Positions 22,282 through 26,063 of a DNA stretch of 26,063 nucleotides are shown in pieces (the first letter of the stretch is position 1; every line of letters begins with the position of its first letter). Made by a program: the position numbers and the translations under genes. The notes beneath the pieces were generated by a model that ran no database searches, was not told the origin of the DNA, and saw nothing but the letters and a program-made list of their open reading frames with translations. The DNA is taken from assembly GCA_937982505.1 (NCBI GenBank), contig CALJLV010000108.1:1-26063 (forward strand). Direction: 5' to 3'. Origin of the DNA: an uncultured Desulfobacteraceae bacterium. GTDB taxonomy: Bacteria; Desulfobacterota; Desulfobacteria; Desulfobacterales; UBA2174.

Positions 22282-23185
22282 ACAGGACGAACCCAGGCGG
22301 GATCTGTCCGAAGTGCTCCTGGCCATGGACGTGGTGGACACCCTGCGCCACCAGCAGGCCATGGTGGAGCGCGAGCTCCGGTCGACCCAGAGCGAGGCGG
22401 AGCTGGTCGAACAGCTCCGCCGCCTCTACGCCGGCCAGGGCATCGCGGTCAGCGACGAGGTGCTGCGCCAGGGGGTGCGCGCCCTGCAGGAGGAGCGCTT
22501 CGCCTACCGGCCGCCGCCCCCCGGATTCAAAACGCGCCTGGCCCGCCTGTATGTCCATCGGGGGCGCTGGGCCAGGCGGGTGGCCATCCCGCTGGTGGTG
22601 CTGGTCGCGTTGTGGGCCGGCTACCGCTTCCTGTACGCCGGACCCGCCGCGCGCGCCAGGGTCCAGCTGGCCCAGGAGGTTAACCTTCTGGGCTTCGATG
22701 TGGTCAAGATGGCCCTTGAACCCGAGGCTCGGCAAAGGGCCGAGACCCTCCAGGCCCAGGCCCTCTCGGCGGTCCAGGCCGGGAATCTGAAGGAGGCCAG
22801 GGCCGCCCGGTCCGCCCTGCAGCACCTGCAGGACCTGCTGGCGCAGGAATACACCCTCCAGGTGGTCTCGCGTCCCGGGACGCCCAGCGGCGTCTGGCGC
22901 CAGCCCGCGGACCACCCCGAACGCCGCAACTACTATCTCATCGTCGAAGCGGTGGCCCCCGACGGCCGGCGCCTCCAGGTGCCCGTGACCTCCGAGGAAG
23001 ATGGCCGGCAGCGGTCCGTGACCGAGTGGGGAATCCGGGTCCCGCCGGAGGTCTACGAGGGGGTGAGCCGCGACAAGGCCGCCGACGGAATCGTGGACCA
23101 GCGGACCGTCGGGGTTAAGCCGCGCGGATCGCTCACCCCCCGGTACCAGATGAAGATCAGCGGCGGCGCCATCACCGAGTGGTAA
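22274..23185 (+). CDS. DUF6384-like single-pass membrane protein
   Basis: A 303-residue protein. A cytosolic N-domain (about 1-80; LSEVLLAMDVVDTLRHQQ, then LYAGQGIAVSDEVLRQGVRALQEERFAY) resembles DUF6384. A Pro-rich hinge and one TM helix (about 102-121, RVAIPLVVLVALWAGYRFLY) follow. Beyond that come a helical stalk (about 124-205) and an alpha/beta C-domain, likely extracytosolic under the positive-inside rule, with NYYLIVEAVAPDGRRLQVPV. The function is unknown. The start at 22274 lies inside the previous gene with no clear ribosome site, indicating coupling. The next gene starts 10 bp after its stop. The family name is from memory of the N-domain pattern and needs a profile check. Confidence 0.7.
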   Translation: MAEQDEPRRDLSEVLLAMDVVDTLRHQQAMVERELRSTQSEAELVEQLRRLYAGQGIAVSDEVLRQGVRALQEERFAYRPPPPGFKTRLARLYVHRGRWARRVAIPLVVLVALWAGYRFLYAGPAARARVQLAQEVNLLGFDVVKMALEPEARQRAETLQAQALSAVQAGNLKEARAARSALQHLQDLLAQEYTLQVVSRPGTPSGVWRQPADHPERRNYYLIVEAVAPDGRRLQVPVTSEEDGRQRSVTEWGIRVPPEVYEGVSRDKAADGIVDQRTVGVKPRGSLTPRYQMKISGGAITEW

Positions 23186-23195
23186 CGGAGCGACG

Positions 23196-24653
23196 ATGCG
23201 CTACGGCAATGACACCCTGGGAATCATCGATCAGCACATCACCACGGCCCGGGCCCGGACCGACGAGGCCAGCACCCGCCTGGCCCAGCTCAACCAGCGG
23301 CTGGCCGACATCCGCGCCGAAACGAACCAGGCCTTTCGCCGCCTGGCCCGCTTTCGCCTGGACGAACTGGCGGCCACCCGGGTCATGGCCCATCTGGACG
23401 CCACCGACCAGAAGATCCTGGCTTTGCTCGATCAGCGCGCCAGCGCCGTCCGGGAAACCGAAGCGCGCCTCCAGGAGACGCTTCAGCACCAGGCCCAGCT
23501 GCAGGAACGCCGCCGTCAGGCCGCCAAAAACCGCGACGACCTGTTCAAGCAGCTCGATGACGCCGCCGCAGACGTCAGGGCGGTTCTCGGCCGCCGGGAG
23601 GACTACCGGGACCAGGAGAAACGGGCCGCCGAGGCCCAGGAACGGGTGGCGCGGGCCCAGGACAAAGCGGCCCAGGCCGAGACGGACCGCGTCGAAAAAG
23701 GACGGCCCTACGAAAACGACCCGCTGTTCATGTACCTCTGGAACCGCCGCTTTCTCAGCCCCCAATACAAGGCCCGGGGCCCGATCCGGGCCCTGGATGG
23801 CTGGGTCGCCGCATTGATCGGCTATGCCGATGCCCGCGGCAACTACCACATGCTCACCCAGTTGCCGGTTCATCTTCAGACCCACGCCGCACAGCAGGCC
23901 GCCCTTGCCGAGGCGGAAGACCAAAAACTGCGGCAGATGGAGGCCGCGGCCTTCGCCGCCGCCGGCCTGACCCAGCGGCGCCAGGCCTTGGACGAAAGCC
24001 AGGAAGCCGTGGAGAAGCTCGAAGCGCAGATCGACGCCGCGGAGCGGGAGCACGAAACGCTGCTGCAGGCCAAAACGGCGCTGGCGGCCGGATCGGATAC
24101 GTTTTCCCGCGATGCCGTGGCCCTTCAAGTGGCTGAAATCCAGGATGATTCTCTGACCCAGCTCTACCTGGAGGCCCGGATGACGGCCAAGGCGGACGAC
24201 GACCTGATCGTCAACCAGATCCGGGACCTGAAGGCCCAAGAGGAAAAGATCAGCGCCGAGATTCGAGAGGTTCAGGCCGAGGCGGACCGAAGCCGGCAGG
24301 GCTTCCAGGAACTGGAAGCCCTCAGGCGCCGCTTCCGGCAAAGTCAATACGATTCGGGGCATTCCTACTTTCCCGGCGGCTTTGACCTCGGCGCCCTGCT
24401 CGGCATGTTGATGGGGGGCGCAACCTCCGGCGGCGATGTCTGGGACAGGATCCAGCGGGAGCAGAAATTTCAGCGGCCCAGAACCCCGGAAAACTTCGGC
24501 GGGGGCATCTTCCCCCCCGGGCTCGGACGCGGCGGGCGCAGCGGCGGCTTCGGCGGAGGGGGATTTCGCAGCGGCGGCGGCTTCGGCGGAGGGGGATTTC
24601 GCAGCGGCGGCGGTTTCGGGGGCGGGGGGTTTCGCACCGGCGGGCGATTCTAG
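23196..24653 (+). CDS. Long coiled-coil protein with C-terminal Gly/Phe/Arg repeats
   Basis: A 485-residue protein with no signal peptide. Coiled coil spans about 8-165 and 225-385, with a short globular break at about 170-222 (NDPLFMYLWNRRFLSPQYKARG, ALDGWVAALIGYADARGNYHML). The last about 45 residues are repeats of S-G-G-G-F-G-G-G-G-F-R, encoded by a 33-bp tandem DNA repeat. Only a few proteins with this tail type are familiar, and I recognise no family. CGGAG lies about 6 nt before the ATG. The tail resembles RGG/FG low-complexity regions, suggesting self-association, but that is inference. It is the third gene of the unit. Confidence 0.82.
   Translation: MRYGNDTLGIIDQHITTARARTDEASTRLAQLNQRLADIRAETNQAFRRLARFRLDELAATRVMAHLDATDQKILALLDQRASAVRETEARLQETLQHQAQLQERRRQAAKNRDDLFKQLDDAAADVRAVLGRREDYRDQEKRAAEAQERVARAQDKAAQAETDRVEKGRPYENDPLFMYLWNRRFLSPQYKARGPIRALDGWVAALIGYADARGNYHMLTQLPVHLQTHAAQQAALAEAEDQKLRQMEAAAFAAAGLTQRRQALDESQEAVEKLEAQIDAAEREHETLLQAKTALAAGSDTFSRDAVALQVAEIQDDSLTQLYLEARMTAKADDDLIVNQIRDLKAQEEKISAEIREVQAEADRSRQGFQELEALRRRFRQSQYDSGHSYFPGGFDLGALLGMLMGGATSGGDVWDRIQREQKFQRPRTPENFGGGIFPPGLGRGGRSGGFGGGGFRSGGGFGGGGFRSGGGFGGGGFRTGGRF
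24541..24650 (+). repeat. 33-bp tandem repeat encoding Gly/Phe/Arg tail
   Basis: Three imperfect units, each coding for SGGGFGGGGFR or a close variant; the first two are near-identical over GGCGGAGGGGGATTTCGCAG and the third has diverged at synonymous sites. The repeat is in frame with the coiled-coil gene and ends just before its stop. Confidence 0.85.
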
Positions 24654-24714
24654 ACCGCCGGACCCAACTACGAGAGCCGGTGAATCCATCGCGGATCCCG
24701 GCGGGAGGCACGAC

Positions 24715-25491
24715 ATGTTCCGTATCCATGATCTTCTGGGCGCGGTGGTGCAGTCCGGGACCCGCCCGGCCGCCGCACGGCGCCTGCAGCACACCCTCGG
24801 TTCGGGCCGCGCGGGGACTCCGGCGGCGGGCCTGCTGTCTTCCCTGCTCGGCGCAGACGGCCCGGGAGGCGGTCTTGGCGGCATGCTGGGCGGGATCCTG
24901 CAGGAAGCCGAACGCGCGGTGGGCGGCAAGGGCAATCTGGCCATCGGCGGGATCGGCGCATTGGCCGGTTCACTCCTCGGGGGCGGCAAAGGTGCGGCCG
25001 GCGGGGCCATCGGCGGAGGGCTGATGGCCATTCTGGGGGCCCTGGCTTTTTCAGCCCTCAAAAAGGGCGGGCAACCCGAAGCCCAGGTTCCGCTCGGCTT
25101 GAGGGCCCCGGTGGAAGTCCGGGAGGAGCGCCAGCTGGAGGAAAATGCCGCCATGGTCCTGCGCGCCATGATCAACGCGGCCAAGGCCGACGGCCAGATC
25201 GACCCGTCCGAAGTGCAGCGGATCGTGGGCAAACTCGGTGAGATGGGGATCGGCGACGAGGCGCGGGCCTTTTTGCAGACCGAAATGCAGAACCCCCTGG
25301 ATACCCAGGCCCTGATCGGGGCGGCGACCGGACGCCCCGAACTGGCGGCCCAGCTCTACGTTGCCTCCCTGCTGGCCATCGAAGTGGACACGCCGGCGGA
25401 ACGGGCCTACTTGCAGCAGCTCGGGGACGGCCTCGGCCTCCAAAGGGAGGTGGTCGCCCATCTGGAGGCGGCCGTGGGCCTTCAACGATAG
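24715..25491 (+). CDS. DUF533/TerB-like protein with glycine-zipper region
   Basis: A 258-residue protein. The N-part (about 1-65) has low-complexity Gly/Ala/Leu. Residues 64-115 form a glycine-zipper stretch (GGIGALAGSLLGGGKGAAGG, then GGGLMAILGALAFSAL) that could insert in or associate with a membrane. The C-terminal domain (about 138-255) matches TerB/DUF533: ENAAMVLRAMINAAKADGQIDPSEVQRIV (acidic AKADGQID helix start), then LYVASLLAIEVDTPAERAYLQQL. E. coli YebE is of this kind. TerB-like domains occur in tellurite-resistance and stress systems. GGGAGG precedes the ATG at 24715. It is the last gene of the unit, 61 bp after the repeat-bearing protein gene. Confidence 0.87.
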   Translation: MFRIHDLLGAVVQSGTRPAAARRLQHTLGSGRAGTPAAGLLSSLLGADGPGGGLGGMLGGILQEAERAVGGKGNLAIGGIGALAGSLLGGGKGAAGGAIGGGLMAILGALAFSALKKGGQPEAQVPLGLRAPVEVREERQLEENAAMVLRAMINAAKADGQIDPSEVQRIVGKLGEMGIGDEARAFLQTEMQNPLDTQALIGAATGRPELAAQLYVASLLAIEVDTPAERAYLQQLGDGLGLQREVVAHLEAAVGLQR

Positions 25492-25576
25492 CTTTCCTCG
25501 GGGTCCGGAAGGGAAACGTTTGGACGGGAGGACCGCGCCGTGCGGCGCCAGCGCGGCAGGAGCCGGGACGGGTTGA

Positions 25577-25602
25577 GGCCGTTACGGCCCGCAAAACGGG
25601 CC
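25577..25602. terminator. Overlapping hairpins between convergent genes
   Basis: GGCCG-TTA-CGGCC (25577-25589) and GGCCCG-CAAAA-CGGGCC (25586-25602) share bases, so only one can form at a time. They lie in the 133-bp gap between the TerB-like gene and the zincin gene. There is no T-run in either direction, so bidirectional termination is only possible. Confidence 0.4.
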
Positions 25603-25624
25603 CTGACCGAAGCGCCGGCGGCCT

Positions 25625-26002
25625 TCAGGCGTATCCCAGATCCGCCAGGCGGTCCTCGTCGATGCCCAGGTAGTGGGCCACCTCGTGCACCACGGTGATC
25701 TCGATCTCCGCTTCGAGCTCCTCGAGGCTCCGGCACATCTGCTCCAGGGGCTCCTGGAAGAGATAGATGGTGTCCGGATAGAGGGGTGGATCGAAGAAGG
25801 TGGAGCGTTCGGTGAGGGGCACCCCGGTGTAGACCCCCAGCAGGGTCTCGTCGGGCGCATAGCCCATCTCCTCGAGCAGCTCGGGCGAGGGGCGGCTCTG
25901 AACCGTGATGATCATGTTGTCCAGGTGACGGCGGAACTCTTCGGGGATGCGGGCGATGGCCCGTTGGACGATCTGGTCGAACCGGCGGCGGCTGATCTTC
26001 AT
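25625..26002 (-). CDS. Minimal zincin metallopeptidase
   Basis: A 125-residue cytosolic protein of the small zincin-like metallopeptidase family (PF06262-type). The motif HEVAHYLGIDEDRLADLGY (106-124) gives zinc ligands His106 and His110 and catalytic Glu107, with the family's DRL-x-x-LGY ending. The N-terminal MKISRRRFDQIVQRAIARIPEEF helix and the TERSTFFDPPLYPDTIYLFQEP segment are also typical. GGAG lies 8 nt upstream of the ATG at 26002. An in-frame ATG upstream within the terminal repeat is not used on this evidence. The substrate is unknown. Confidence 0.93.
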   Translation of the reverse strand: MKISRRRFDQIVQRAIARIPEEFRRHLDNMIITVQSRPSPELLEEMGYAPDETLLGVYTGVPLTERSTFFDPPLYPDTIYLFQEPLEQMCRSLEELEAEIEITVVHEVAHYLGIDEDRLADLGYA

Positions 26003-26040
26003 GGCGTAGTCTCCACGGACGAAGGTGAAGGGCCGATGTC

Positions 26041-26063
26041 CAATGACCAATGACCAATGACCA
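26041..26063. repeat. Heptamer tandem repeat at the contig end
   Basis: CAATGAC is repeated three times in tandem (reading AATGACC in the shifted frame) and runs to the last base. On the minus strand it reads GGTCATT. It lies 40 bp upstream of the zincin start, and is the likely reason the assembly stopped here. Confidence 0.8.

Noticed and set aside
24541..24650. CRISPR-like repeat array
   Set aside because: Units are contiguous without spacers and lie in frame within a coding region, so they are a protein-repeat tract.

Overview
The window is high-GC DNA with dense coding on both strands. It looks like a contig from a Deltaproteobacterium (Desulfobacterota), probably an anaerobe. That is an inference from the paired MinD-type ATPases carrying ferredoxin inserts beside NifX-family proteins (the arrangement of the ORP, or orange-protein, loci of sulfate reducers), the RpoH, GrpE and DnaK set, and the codon style. 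No rRNA or marker gene allows finer placement. The first 44 bases are Illumina P5/TruSeq adapter and are not genomic. The last 30 bases are a heptamer tandem repeat where the contig stops.

Layout. (1) 156-5317, minus strand: a saccharopine dehydrogenase-like reductase followed by a periplasmic amino-acid-binding protein, then an RpoH-type sigma factor with a long leader, and an MscS-family channel with a signal peptide. (2) 5462-7446: a small exported protein of unknown function, divergent from a second, shorter MscS-family channel. (3) 7466-10721, minus strand: PepD-type dipeptidase, then a cation-diffusion-facilitator transporter translationally coupled to an RNase HI with a viroplasmin-like N-domain.

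(4) 10819-15172, plus strand, is the first system of interest. In order it encodes NifX-like, MinD/ferredoxin ATPase 1, MinD/ferredoxin ATPase 2, NifX-like, an IscU/NifU-like scaffold, an FmdB-type zinc ribbon with a Cys-rich tail, a degenerate receiver domain, and a stand-alone CULT-domain (cereblon thalidomide-binding-type) protein. The first six look like metal-cluster assembly or handling. The last two are unexpected company.

(5) 15179-17519: an acyl-CoA thioesterase II divergent from an MFS exporter. (6) 17749-18001: a large-type SRP RNA with an Alu domain, followed by grpE and dnaK and a strong terminator. Together with the RpoH gene this gives a heat-shock set in the window. (7) 21106-25491, plus strand, is the second system of interest: four consecutive genes encoding a soluble helical protein, a DUF6384-like single-pass membrane protein, a long coiled-coil protein ending in Gly/Phe/Arg repeats, and a DUF533/TerB-like protein with a glycine-zipper region. 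Their joint function is unknown. (8) A minimal zincin metallopeptidase on the minus strand closes the window.

All calls come from reading the sequence. Family names rest on recognised motifs, and no database search was run.
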